Translations under genes and position numbers: made by a program
Shown here: piece by piece, positions 32,924 through 40,698 of the stretch
Numbering within the stretch: the stretch's first letter is position 1
Layout: every line of letters begins with the position of its first letter
Assembly: GCA_963753245.1 (NCBI GenBank)
Contig: CAVWBK010000002.1
Span: 62,001 to 126,000 of the forward strand
Direction of reading: 5' to 3'
Length of the DNA: 64,000 nucleotides
DNA from: VRUE01 sp963753245
Lineage (GTDB): Bacteria; Actinomycetota; Thermoleophilia; Solirubrobacterales; 70-9
Notes under the pieces: model-generated
Told to the model about the DNA's origin: nothing
Databases searched by the model: none
Seen by the model: the letters and a program-made list of their open reading frames with translations, nothing else

Positions 32924-33886
32924 ATGCCGATGAGCGGACGCACTCCGGTCTGCGAGTTGCTGGGGATGGCACATCCGATCGTCTCGGCGCCTATGGCCCT
33001 CGACCCCCGCCTGCCCGCCGCCGTCTCGAACGCGGGCGGCCTCGGCACCATCGGCCTGTGGTGGGCCGAGGACGCGGGTGCGGTGGTCCGCCGGACAGCG
33101 GCGCTGACCGACCGTCCCTTCGGCGGCAACTTCGCCCTCACCTCGGACCAGCACCACCGAGTCGACCAGGCCCTCGCCGCCGGGCTGCGGATCGTCTCCT
33201 TCATCTTCGGCGATCCCCGGCCCTACGTCGACCAGGTCCACGAGGCGGGCGGCCTGGTCCTGCACACGGTCGGTAGCGCTGAGGAGGCCCGGCACGCGGT
33301 CGACTCGGGGGTCGACGTCATCGTCGCCCAGGGCTGGGAGGCAGGTGGGCACGTCCGGGGCGGCGTTGCGACGCTCCCTCTGGTACCGGCGGTGGTCGAC
33401 GCGGTGGCGCCGGTGCCGGTGATCGCGGCCGGTGGGATCGGAGACGCACGGGGGGTCGTGGCCGTGCTCGCCCTCGGCGCCCAGGCCGCCTGGCTGGGCA
33501 CCCGGTTCCTCCTCGCCGAGGAGATGCCGCTGCACGAGGATTACCGGCGCTCCCTGATCGAGGCGCCAGAGACCAGGGCGGAGTGGTACGCGAACCTCTA
33601 TGAGGTCGGATGGCCGGACACTCCTCACCGCGCCCTCTACAACTCGACAGCCGAGAGATGGGAGGCCGCGGGCCGGCCGCCCCCGGGCAGTCGGCCGGGG
33701 GAAGGCGACGTGATCGCCCACCTCGGCACCGGCGAACCTGTCGTCCGCTATGCCCCAGCTCCCCCGCTCGTCGGGACGACCGGGGAGGTCGAGGCGATGT
33801 CGTTGTGGGCCGGACAGAGCGTCGCGCTCGCCAGGCGCTCACAATCCGCGGCGGAAATCGTCGCCGAACTCGTCTCCCGCCTGTGA
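32924..33886 (+). CDS. Nitronate monooxygenase (2-nitropropane dioxygenase family)
   Basis: A 320-aa FMN-dependent TIM-barrel enzyme. Landmarks are AHPIVSAPMA at the N-terminus, VIVAQGWEAGGHVRGGVATLPLVP with the catalytic His, and the phosphate-binding PVIAAGGIGDARGVVAVLALGAQAAWLGTRFLLAEE. The family oxidises alkyl nitronates such as propionate-3-nitronate to aldehydes and nitrite, or in some members reduces enoyl substrates. ATG 32924 is followed by a second possible ATG at 32930. It is followed 13 nt later by an F420-type oxidoreductase gene on the same strand. Confidence 0.92.
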   Translation: MPMSGRTPVCELLGMAHPIVSAPMALDPRLPAAVSNAGGLGTIGLWWAEDAGAVVRRTAALTDRPFGGNFALTSDQHHRVDQALAAGLRIVSFIFGDPRPYVDQVHEAGGLVLHTVGSAEEARHAVDSGVDVIVAQGWEAGGHVRGGVATLPLVPAVVDAVAPVPVIAAGGIGDARGVVAVLALGAQAAWLGTRFLLAEEMPLHEDYRRSLIEAPETRAEWYANLYEVGWPDTPHRALYNSTAERWEAAGRPPPGSRPGEGDVIAHLGTGEPVVRYAPAPPLVGTTGEVEAMSLWAGQSVALARRSQSAAEIVAELVSRL

Positions 33887-33899
33887 AGAGGCCGGGGCC

Positions 33900-34535
33900 G
33901 TGAGCACCGCGATCATCGGCACCGGCGGGATTGGATCGGCGATCGCCCGCCTACTCGCCTCGGGCGGCGAGAACATGCGGCTCTCGAGCGCCGACCAGGA
34001 GTCGGCGCGAACCTTGGCCGCGCAGCTCAGCGGGGCCGCAGTCGCCGCCGCCGGAAACGGCGACGCGCTGCGGGGCGCCGATGCCGTGATCCTCGCATTG
34101 CGATTCACCGTGCTGGAGAGCGTCATCGAGGAGATCTCCGACGCCCTGACCGACATGCTCGTAGTCGTTCCGAGTAACCCGGTCGGGCTCGACGCCCGAG
34201 GCAACATCACGCGCCTCCTGCCGGAAGGGCAGTCTTCGGGCGAGGTCGTGGCGGGGTGGTTGCCGACAGGGGCACGCCTGGCAATGGCGTTCGGAACCAT
34301 GTCGGCCGACCTACTCGAGCCGGCCGCCGACCGCTCGCCGGAGCCGGCGGTCCTTTTCTATGCGGCCGACGAAGATCGGGCCGGGGAGGAAGTCGGGCGG
34401 TTGATCCGTACCGGGGGGTTCGCTCCTCTCAGGGTCGGCGGGATCGGGCAATCGGTCCGGCTCGAGGTTGGCGGCGACCTTCACGATCGCGTGGTCGGCC
34501 CAGCGGAGGCACGGTCATTGGTCGGTGATGGATGA
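33900..34535 (+). CDS. NADPH-dependent F420-reductase-like oxidoreductase
   Basis: A 211-aa Rossmann protein from GTG 33900. The nucleotide-binding motif AIIGTGGIGSAIARLLASGG and VILALRFTVLESVIEEI fit the F420-dependent NADP oxidoreductase / pyrroline-carboxylate-reductase-like fold. The C-terminal dimerisation helix region (LIRTGGFAPLRVGGIGQSVRLE) is present. Such enzymes move hydride between NADPH and F420 or act on a related cofactor. It is probably co-transcribed with the nitronate monooxygenase. Whether the host makes F420 cannot be told from this window. Confidence 0.82.
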   Translation: MSTAIIGTGGIGSAIARLLASGGENMRLSSADQESARTLAAQLSGAAVAAAGNGDALRGADAVILALRFTVLESVIEEISDALTDMLVVVPSNPVGLDARGNITRLLPEGQSSGEVVAGWLPTGARLAMAFGTMSADLLEPAADRSPEPAVLFYAADEDRAGEEVGRLIRTGGFAPLRVGGIGQSVRLEVGGDLHDRVVGPAEARSLVGDG

Positions 34536-34555
34536 GCATCGTGGATATGAGGTGA

Positions 34556-35038
34556 TCACTCGTCCTTCCCGCCGGCCGCACCCGACAGCCACTGGGGTGG
34601 GGTCCAGTCCCCCTCCGGGTCCGTGGTCTGCCCGACCTCGATCAGATGACCGTCGGGGTCGCGGATGTAGCAGCGGATCTCGTACGCGTGCTGCTTCGGT
34701 GGCGTCAGGAACTCGGCACCACGGGCGCTCCACTCGGCGTAGACGGCCTCGATGTCCTTGACCCGAATGTTGAGGAAGCTGCTAACACGGTCGGGATCGC
34801 TCGGTGCCGCCAGGGTGACCGCGGGCTTGTCGTCGGTCGGGCCTCCGCCGACGTTGATGATGATCCAGCTGTTCGACAATGCGACATAGGTCGGCTCCCC
34901 GTCGAAGGCCACCCTGCCGCCCAGCACCTCAGTGTAGAAGCGGCGGGAACGCTCGACATCGTCGGAGACGATGAAGTGCGCCAAGACCACCTGCTCGTCG
35001 ATGTTGCTTATGCTGACCTCCGTCGTCGTGGTTGACAC
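34556..35038 (-). CDS. VOC-family protein (glyoxalase/dioxygenase fold)
   Basis: A 160-aa vicinal-oxygen-chelate protein starting at GTG 35038. It shows VVLAHFIVSDDVERSRRFYTEVLGGRVAFDG for the first beta-alpha-beta module and LNIRVKDIEAVYAEWSARGAEFLTPP...IRCYIRDPDGHLIEVGQT for the second, with the metal-type Glu in HLIEVGQ and His in AHFIV. It could be a lyase, an isomerase or an antibiotic-binding protein. It follows the SDR gene with one intervening base, so the two are co-transcribed. Confidence 0.88.
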   Translation of the reverse strand: MSTTTTEVSISNIDEQVVLAHFIVSDDVERSRRFYTEVLGGRVAFDGEPTYVALSNSWIIINVGGGPTDDKPAVTLAAPSDPDRVSSFLNIRVKDIEAVYAEWSARGAEFLTPPKQHAYEIRCYIRDPDGHLIEVGQTTDPEGDWTPPQWLSGAAGGKDE

Positions 35039-35039
35039 G

Positions 35040-35762
35040 TCAGCGTCCTGCGCTCTGGCCGCCGTCGATGTGCACGATCTCCCCGGTCACGAATGGGGCA
35101 GACTCAAGATAGAGGATTCCCCCGACCACATCCTCGATCTCGCCGACCCGCCCGACCGGATGAAGTGCGCCCAATCCGTCGTAGGAGTTCTCGTCGTGCG
35201 ACGGCGTCTCGATCACCCCGAGCGAGACGGCGTTCACCCGCAGGCCGTGCGATGCGTACTCGACCGCAAGCGACCTGGTGGCCGCGACCAGGCCGCCCTT
35301 GGTGAGAGTCTGAAGTGCCGCGGGCCTGGCGCTTTCAGCGTGCTCGACCAACGTCGTCGAGACGTTCACGATGTGGCCTACGCCACGGTCGAGCATGTGA
35401 GGGATTGTCCTCGTCGTGACGTTGAAGAAGCCCAGGAGGTTGACCGCTACGACAGCGTTGAAGTCCTCGAGGGTGTAGTCCGTGAAGGGCTTGCCGATGA
35501 AGATGCCGGCGTTGTTGATCAGGGTGTCGATCCGGCCGAAGCGCCTTACCGCCTCGTCGACGATGCGCTCGGCGGTGTCAGGGTCGGCGATGTCGCCTGG
35601 CACGGCCACGATTCCGGAGTCCGAGGATTCGATCGATCGAGCGGTCGCGATCACGTCATATCCGAGTTCACGGTATGCCGCCGCGATGCCGGCGCCGATG
35701 CCCTGCGAGGCGCCGGTGACGATCGCGACCTTCCCGTTGTCGTGCTCAGGCGGCGGGATCAT
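35040..35762 (-). CDS. Short-chain dehydrogenase/reductase without the canonical YxxxK tyrosine
   Basis: A 240-aa classical-type SDR from ATG 35762. Present are the cofactor motif VAIVTGASQGIGAGIAAAY, NNAGI, the Ser position in HIVNVSTTL, and IRVNAV-like LRVNAVSLGVIETP. The segment before the catalytic Lys reads PAALQTLTKGGL, so the usual Tyr four residues before Lys is Gln. The cofactor site is intact but standard proton transfer would be impaired. It may use an alternative residue or be a non-catalytic or altered-specificity SDR. Operon with the VOC gene. Confidence 0.88.
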   Translation of the reverse strand: MIPPPEHDNGKVAIVTGASQGIGAGIAAAYRELGYDVIATARSIESSDSGIVAVPGDIADPDTAERIVDEAVRRFGRIDTLINNAGIFIGKPFTDYTLEDFNAVVAVNLLGFFNVTTRTIPHMLDRGVGHIVNVSTTLVEHAESARPAALQTLTKGGLVAATRSLAVEYASHGLRVNAVSLGVIETPSHDENSYDGLGALHPVGRVGEIEDVVGGILYLESAPFVTGEIVHIDGGQSAGR

Positions 35763-36000
35763 TCGACGAGGCAGGTCTCGTAGATCACGCCTGTGAGCGT
35801 GGTCCCATTTGCCGGAGGATCTGCCTGTCCGCGCTGGTGCCAGGGAGCAGCTTGCCATTGATCTCTCACGATCGTCTCCTGTCGGGCCTACCACAAACGA
35901 GGCTACGTGTCGAGCAAACGGAACCACCGGTGGTCCCGGAGCCATACGTCTTGACGACCGGATTTGAGGAATTGCCGGCTCACCGGCCTCTGAGACCAGC

Positions 36001-36475
36001 GGCCCGCAGGCCTCGACCTCGCCGATCTCGCCTCGATGGGCGAGGACCCGATCGAGCCCAAGAGCAACTCCGGTAAGCGCCGGGTGCCGATGACCGGCCT
36101 CCTGCGTAGCTACCTCGCCGCTCATCGTCTCCGCTGCGGAGGAGGCGAAGAGGCGAGCTCGTCTTCGGCCGCTCTAACGGGCGGGCACTGAGGGCCGACA
36201 CGCTGATGGAGCGGGGGCGCAAGGTCTGGAGCGAGGCGGGGTTGAAGCCGGTCGGCCTGCACGAGTGCCGCCACACCTAAGCCGCCTTCATGATCGCCGC
36301 CGGTGTCAACGCCAACGTTCTCTCCTCCTACATGGGCCACTCGACGATCTCGATGACCCTGGACCGCTATGGACATCTGATGCCGGGGAACGAGGATGAG
36401 GCGGCAACGTTGCTCGAGTCCTACCTGCGGCGGGAGGTCCATCCTGGTGCGTCCGGGTTCGGGAACCCTTGCTAG
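36001..36475 (+). pseudogene. C-terminal remnant of a tyrosine-recombinase integrase
   Basis: The plus strand encodes the catalytic half of a phage-type integrase in two frames: GKRRVPMTGLLRSYLAAHRL, then after a shift near 36155 RGELVFGRSNGRALRADTLMERGRKVW and GLKPVGLHECRHT. An in-frame TAA (36279-36281) replaces a codon that in relatives is Tyr or similar (HT-stop-AAFMIAAGVN). The last part (NVLSSYMGHSTISMTLDRYGHLMPGNEDEA) holds the active-site Tyr. The N-terminus is missing. Two separate lesions mean it is dead. Confidence 0.85.
36337..36405 (+). repeat. 69-bp perfect direct repeat, copy 2 (integrase C-terminus)
   Basis: Identical to 28821-28889. The flanking codons differ on both sides (GGCCAC.. 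versus GTCCAC.. before, GGCAACG versus GGCCGCC after), so the identity is limited to this block. Confidence 0.95.
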
Positions 36476-37246
36476 GAGCGGACCTGTTGACGTCCCGAGG
36501 CGTTCGTTTTGGGTTCAAATCCTGTTTCCCCGATAAGCCAGGGCGTAGCTTCTAGTAGCTCGTCAGTCGAGGGCGATCCTGCCGCTGTATCCGCGCATTC
36601 TTGCGACAGGGGCAAGAACGGCGGTGACCGCTCGCAGCAGGGGCCAGGGTGGAGTTAGGGGCCGCAACTCATCCCCGAACTCGGGGACTAAGACAGCGAG
36701 TTGCAGGGTTCCGTTCACAAGAGACCAGGTCGTCCAGGACGCAGTTTCTTCGTGAACGATCGGAGCTTGCGCGAGGCTCGGGCATTTACCGGTCGGAGTC
36801 GGCGCGCTCGCAAATCGCGGGTTGCGAGAGCGTCGGCCGACCCCGCCCGCGCTCCTGGTGCGGACGAGCCGCAGCGGTCTCCGCGACGCTCCGCGAACTT
36901 CCGCTCTCGCTGTCGTCGTGTTAGGTGGTTAGAGGCACTTGCCGGGTCACCGTGGATGGACATCCGAGGGATGGCCCGCGCATCTCGCGAGCCGACGTGG
37001 CCGACCTCATGTGCAGCGCGCGTCCGGGCGCGTCGGGATCACCGGTGACGATTGTGTCTCCCGTGCTCTCGACGTCGATAGCAACCTGGGAGGCATCGAG
37101 CCAGGCCTCGCTGGCAACCTGCCGTGCGAGAGACCCTAGATCGACTCGCTCGCGGCGGAGCGCCTCGCTGGCACAAGGCGCGCGACGAGCCTCAAGAGGT
37201 CATCCGCGAGTGCTCCCAGGCGAGCGCTCTCACCGGAGCTGAGCGG
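36476..37246. other. 770-bp stretch, no gene seen
   Basis: No frame on either strand has a recognisable domain or convincing composition; conceptual products are Arg/Ser-rich. A T-loop-like string (GGGTTCAAATCC near 36511-36522) directly follows the integrase relic but lacks pairing stems. This may be eroded element DNA. Confidence 0.45.
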
Positions 37247-37825
37247 TCAGCGACCACCCATGATCTGCGCCCTTTTCGCGGCGAGCTCCTCATCGGTTAG
37301 CTGGCCCTGAGCGTGCTGCTTGTCGAGCTTCTGAAGCTGTGCAGCCCTACGCGCTCGCTTACGCTCCTTGGCGTCGCGAGTTTGTTGCTTTCGAGTGCGA
37401 CGATCGGCAGCCGCCGAGCCGACTTGGGCGCCACCAGCTGGTGACGGACCCGATGCAGCCGATTCCGGCGGGGATCCCGACGACTGCTCGAGCTCCTGCT
37501 CCCCCCTTGCGATCGCCTGCTCGTTGAGCTCACGCTCTTGCTCAAGGCGCTGCGCTTTGATCGCTGCGCCGTCGATGTCGATCTTTGATCGATCGGCAGG
37601 GTCGTACCGGACCGGGATCAGGTCACCGACTCTAGCGCGCGCAAGCTCGTGGTTCCACGCAGTGAGAGAGACCTCGCTCGTCGAGCCGTCGTCGAACTGC
37701 ACACGCACCTTGTAGCGGCAAGCCTTCGTCTCGTTCGTCGAGTATCCGGAGGCGAACACTCTCTTCTCCAGCACCAGCGCGCGCGCTTCAACTCCGTCAC
37801 GCATCAGCTTGCCCTTGTGGAACAC
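37247..37825 (-). CDS. DUF3592-like/SHOCT-domain protein
   Basis: A 192-aa soluble protein from GTG 37825. The N-terminal beta region (GVEARALVLEKRVFASGY...ACRYKVRVQFDDGSTSEVSLTAW...VGDLIPVRYDPADRSKIDID) matches the DUF3592 pattern. A charged helical linker (ELNEQAIARGEQELEQ) and a low-complexity Ser/Pro/Ala stretch follow. The last 30 residues form a SHOCT motif (LQKLDKQHAQGQLTDEELAAKRAQIMGG), a short oligomerisation helix common in phage and membrane-associated proteins. Function unknown. Confidence 0.72.
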   Translation of the reverse strand: MFHKGKLMRDGVEARALVLEKRVFASGYSTNETKACRYKVRVQFDDGSTSEVSLTAWNHELARARVGDLIPVRYDPADRSKIDIDGAAIKAQRLEQERELNEQAIARGEQELEQSSGSPPESAASGPSPAGGAQVGSAAADRRTRKQQTRDAKERKRARRAAQLQKLDKQHAQGQLTDEELAAKRAQIMGGR

Positions 37826-38201
37826 GGCGCACCGACCTTTCTTTCAGCCACCTGGTAGTCGATTTGACTGAAGTGTATTCACGCGGCGGTGACAGACGGT
37901 GCAGCGTTTCGGCCATTCGAGCGCCGCACCGAAGCGGGTGCTTGGACATGGCGGTGCGCCGCATCCTCAACTCGCCACAAGAAGCGCCGCCCTATCGGCT
38001 GGCGGGCGACGACGCCATGACCTTCCGCGCCGAATCCTGAGCATCGACACTCCGAACCCGAGAGGAGGCCCACAGTAGCCCTCTCTCAGCGGGGCAAGGC
38101 GAGCGGATCGCACCGTCGTCGATCTCCCTTGACCCGTCTTGACGGCACAGCTACCGTGGATTCGAGGCTCAGCCGTTGGGGGGTCAGGGCCGAAAGAGAC
38201 A
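37826..38201. other. Intergenic stretch up to the IS982 end
   Basis: No convincing gene. It holds the upstream region of the SHOCT gene and ends at the left inverted repeat of the IS982-like element. Confidence 0.4.
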
Positions 38202-39164
38202 ACCCACCGGAGGCCCAAGATGCGAAACCGCGTGAAGCTAGACGAGTAGTTCCACGAGTCAGGCCACGTAGTCCACGAGCGCTCGGCTGTTGCGCCCGAG
38301 CTCGTGGTTCAACGAGACGGCCGCGGCGAGCGCCAGGAAGCGGGCGGAGATGCGGGCTCGTAGCCCACGCAGAGTGCGAGCGCCGTGGCGCTCGAGGGTG
38401 AGGATGTCCTTGGCGCTCCGGTAGATCGACTCGATCCGCTGGCGCAGGGGCGCGAGATGCAGGCCGCGATCTGGCTCATCCTTGCGTCGCGGCCGCACCA
38501 CGGTCGCCCCCAGGGCCGCGGCTTGGGCTTCGAAGTCCGCACCGGCGTAGCCCTTGTCGCCGAGGACCGTAACCGGGCCGTTGCGGTTGACCCGCTCCAA
38601 CAGCCGCAGGCAGACCTCGCGCTCTCCCTCCTTGGGAGAGGTCAGCGCCATCGCCCGCGGGGTACCGTCGGGGGCCATCAGCGTGTGCAGCCGCAGGCCC
38701 CAGAAGAAGCGGCTGTGGGAGGCGCAGTAGCCGTAGTCGGCTGCGTCTGCGATCGCGTCGCCCAGGCAGCTGGAGCCGCTGCGCTTGACCGTCTCGCGGG
38801 AGCGGGCGCACTCCACCGGGGTGGAGTCGACCAAGAGAAGGTCGTCGTGGTAGCCGGGACTGCGGGCCGCAAAGGCTGCGCTCAGCGCCTCGATCGTCTC
38901 GGTTAGCCGCGCCCGGCGCTTGTGGAAGCCGGAGCGCTTGGTGAGGCCCGGAAACAGGTGCCCGAGGCGCTTTGGCGATCCGCACGAAACGCGCATCGGA
39001 GCCGATCCCCATGATCGACTGCGCCACGCAGAGGGTGACGACCTCCGCGTCGGTCAGTCTCCTGCGGGCGTTCTTCTTCCTCTCAGGCAGGAGATCGTCA
39101 GCGGTGCAGAACACCGCAGTGAGCAACAGGTCGAGGTCGGCGAGCATCTTGGCCCTCCTTGGGT
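38202..39164 (-). mobile_element. IS982-family insertion sequence, degenerate
   Basis: Imperfect terminal inverted repeats of about 21 bp bound the element: 38202-38223 (ACCCACCGGAGGCCCAAGA..) and 39144-39164, whose reverse complement reads ACCCAAGGAGGGCCAAGA... The transposase start codon lies inside the right repeat. I could not identify a target duplication. The transposase is frameshifted, so the copy is not autonomous. Confidence 0.8.
38259..39147 (-). pseudogene. IS982-type transposase, frameshifted
   Basis: The N-terminal frame (ATG 39147) gives LDLLLTAVFCTADDLLPERKK and LTDAEVVTLCVAQSIMGIGSDARFVRIAK. It then shifts near 38965 to a second frame giving FPGLTKRSGFHKRRARL and the DDE catalytic core: LLVDSTPVECARS (first Asp), VLGDKGYAGADFE (second Asp) and RQRIESIYRSAKDILTLERHGART (Glu). 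The fold and motifs are those of IS982 transposases, about 290 aa in all. A one-base frameshift between the HTH region and the core stops expression unless there is programmed slippage. Confidence 0.88.
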
Positions 39165-39512
39165 CGGGGTGCGACAGATACCGCCGACTTCGACCGCGTT
39201 GCTCAGCGCACCTGCCGAATCACCCGGCGCGAGGGATTCGTGGAACTACTCATCTAGGGCGACCAAGCCATTCAACGCTCGTTGCCTATCTCGCCTTGTT
39301 CGTTGCCCTGGGTGGCATCGACTCCTCCTTGCCTGAGTCTTGCGACCCAAGCGGTCAGGTGTCGTCGAAACCGGGGGCAGACCAGGTCGACCTCGACGCT
39401 CCCGAGTTGGACGACAAGCGCAAGCACCCGCGCTCCAGTGGGCGACGCTCGCTTCGCGACAGAAGCGGCATCCTCAGCCGGTTCACCCCGCGACGCTTCG
39501 CAAGCCGTGATT
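39165..39512. other. Stretch between IS982 and the winged-helix relic
   Basis: On the plus strand around 39270-39320 a frame reads TLVAYLALFVALGG, which resembles the signal-peptide core of secreted proteins in this lineage (MRRxLVAxLALFVALGGTSYA), without a usable downstream frame. Nothing else is recognised. Confidence 0.35.
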
Positions 39513-39703
39513 TCAGCGGTGGGGCGCGAGTCGGTAGCAGCCCGATGCAATCCGCTCGAAGCGGACGCAGTCGCGTGCACCCAGCGAGAGGCAAGAGTTG
39601 ATCGAGCTTCTGGACACAGGAACCCCGAGGCTTTCCTCTACGCCGCGATGCACCTCAGCAACGCGCATCGGCCCTCCTGCGGCTTCAAAGACGCTGATTA
39701 TTG
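39513..39703 (-). pseudogene. Winged-helix (HARE-HTH-like) domain fragment
   Basis: About 63 residues encode a small helix-turn-helix/wing: LDTIISVFEAAGGPMRVAEVHRGVEESLG, SRSSINSCLS and FERIASGCYRLAPHR. This domain commonly precedes restriction or DNA-modification modules or stands alone. The 5' end is cut by an IS21-like terminus at 39704, so no natural start remains. Confidence 0.55.
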
Positions 39704-39757
39704 TGTCAAGGCCGGTTGAAAAGTGGACCACTTTGGCCGGTTGAAAATTCACCCCCC
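39704..39757 (-). repeat. IS21-like terminal remnant with tandem repeats
   Basis: GGCCGGTTGAAAA occurs twice (39710-39722 and 39735-39747), 25 bp apart, each followed by a TxxACC-like string. Multiple short direct repeats of this GGTTGAAAA type next to a TGTC terminus are the signature of IS21-family ends. No istA/istB genes are nearby, so only an end remains. Confidence 0.55.
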
Positions 39758-39896
39758 TCGGGCAAGCAGGCGATAGCGGGAAGGCTCCCCTGCGGAATCG
39801 AGCCCGTAGAGCGAGGCGCCGGCACGGCTGAGTGATCTCGAGGGGGGGTGTCAAGCTCTGCTGGCCTTGGACATTTTTTGCAACTTATGATTATGA

Positions 39897-39933
39897 ATAC
39901 AGATTAGGACCATAAAACGCCTCTAATTTGTAT
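39897..39933 (+). promoter_or_regulatory. Inverted-repeat operator upstream of the AbiE pair
   Basis: ATACAGATTAG (39897-39907) and CTAATTTGTAT (39923-39933) form an 11-bp inverted repeat with one mismatch, centred 28 nt before ATG 39943, in a locally AT-rich stretch containing TATGAT (39886-39891) as a possible -10 box. AbiEi proteins are known to bind inverted repeats in their own promoter. Confidence 0.6.
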
Positions 39934-39942
39934 CCTTGAGGC

Positions 39943-40698
39943 ATGGACACGCTCAGCACGCCACAGGTAACTGAGCTTTTTCACGTCGCTTTTCTCGAGG
40001 TCCTATCCAAACGCCTCGAGCCTGCTCGCTATGTCCTCAAGGGAGGCGCGAACCTGCGCTATTTCTTCGACAGCGTGCGCTATTCGGAGGACATCGATCT
40101 CGACGTCGAAGGGGTGCCCCCCTGGCGACTCAACGAGAAGATCGACGCCCTGTTCTCCTCAGCGCCAATCACGGTCTTGTTGCGCACCGCTGGGCTCGGC
40201 ATCGCCGAGCGCTCAAACCCCAAGCGAACCGACACAACGCAGCGCTGGAAGATCGGGCTCCAGGCCCCCGGACACTCTGAGCTGATTCGAACGAAAATCG
40301 AGTTCAGCTACCGAGAGGGCGAGGGCCACTATCGCCTCGAGGCGATCCCTCCCCGCATCGTCGCCCCCTACGCGCTGCGCTCACCGCTAGTCCAGCACTA
40401 CGTCGATGACGCGCCGATCGAGCAGAAGGTCCTCGCTCTCGCCGGGCGCCCCGAGACCCAGGCGCGCGACGTCTTTGATCTTGACCTCTTGCTTCGCCGC
40501 CGGCCACTGGTGCCAGGATCTCTCGACTCCCAGCTGCTCACGGAGGCAGCCGATCTAGCCATGCAGTTGCCCTACGCCGCCTTTCAAGGTCAGGTTCTCT
40601 CCTTTCTCGAGCCCGAGTCGGTCGAGCTCTATGAGGGCGAGGCAGCCTGGGAGGAGATGCAGACCTTTGTCGCCGAGCGCCTCGAGGAGGCGAAATGA
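39943..40698 (+). CDS. abiEii: AbiEii/AbiGii-type nucleotidyltransferase toxin
   Basis: A 251-aa DNA-polymerase-beta-like nucleotidyltransferase toxin. The active-site block is YVLKGGANLRYFFDSVRYSEDIDLDVEG (about residues 28-55), with the KGG and SxDIDLD motifs that hold the catalytic acids. A middle segment (IRTKIEFSYREG) and APYALRSPLVQHYVDDAPIEQKVLALAGRPETQARDVFDLDLLL carry the other conserved positions (RxxARDxFDL). AbiE toxins block growth, probably by modifying tRNA with nucleotides, and some protect against phage. Here the toxin precedes the antitoxin, the reverse of the usual order, with an ATGA overlap. Confidence 0.9.
   Translation: MDTLSTPQVTELFHVAFLEVLSKRLEPARYVLKGGANLRYFFDSVRYSEDIDLDVEGVPPWRLNEKIDALFSSAPITVLLRTAGLGIAERSNPKRTDTTQRWKIGLQAPGHSELIRTKIEFSYREGEGHYRLEAIPPRIVAPYALRSPLVQHYVDDAPIEQKVLALAGRPETQARDVFDLDLLLRRRPLVPGSLDSQLLTEAADLAMQLPYAAFQGQVLSFLEPESVELYEGEAAWEEMQTFVAERLEEAK

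Noticed and set aside
32792..33721. Extension of the 32-kb redoxin frame upstream to 33721
   Set aside because: ATG 32791 has an AGGAG site, aligns with the paralogue's start, and the extension is antisense to nitronate monooxygenase.
36505..36533. A T-loop-like string GGGTTCAAATCC followed by TTTCCCCGA, as a tRNA 3' end
   Set aside because: The T-stem pairs poorly and no anticodon arm is present upstream; kept only as a remark.
36476..37246. Possible CRISPR array or regular repeats in this gene-poor stretch, and elsewhere in the window
   Set aside because: I found no regularly spaced direct repeats of CRISPR length anywhere in the window.
39863..39891. A full -35/-10 promoter for AbiE (TTGGAC with TATGAT)
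   Set aside because: Spacing between the two boxes is only 13 bp; only the inverted repeat is well supported.
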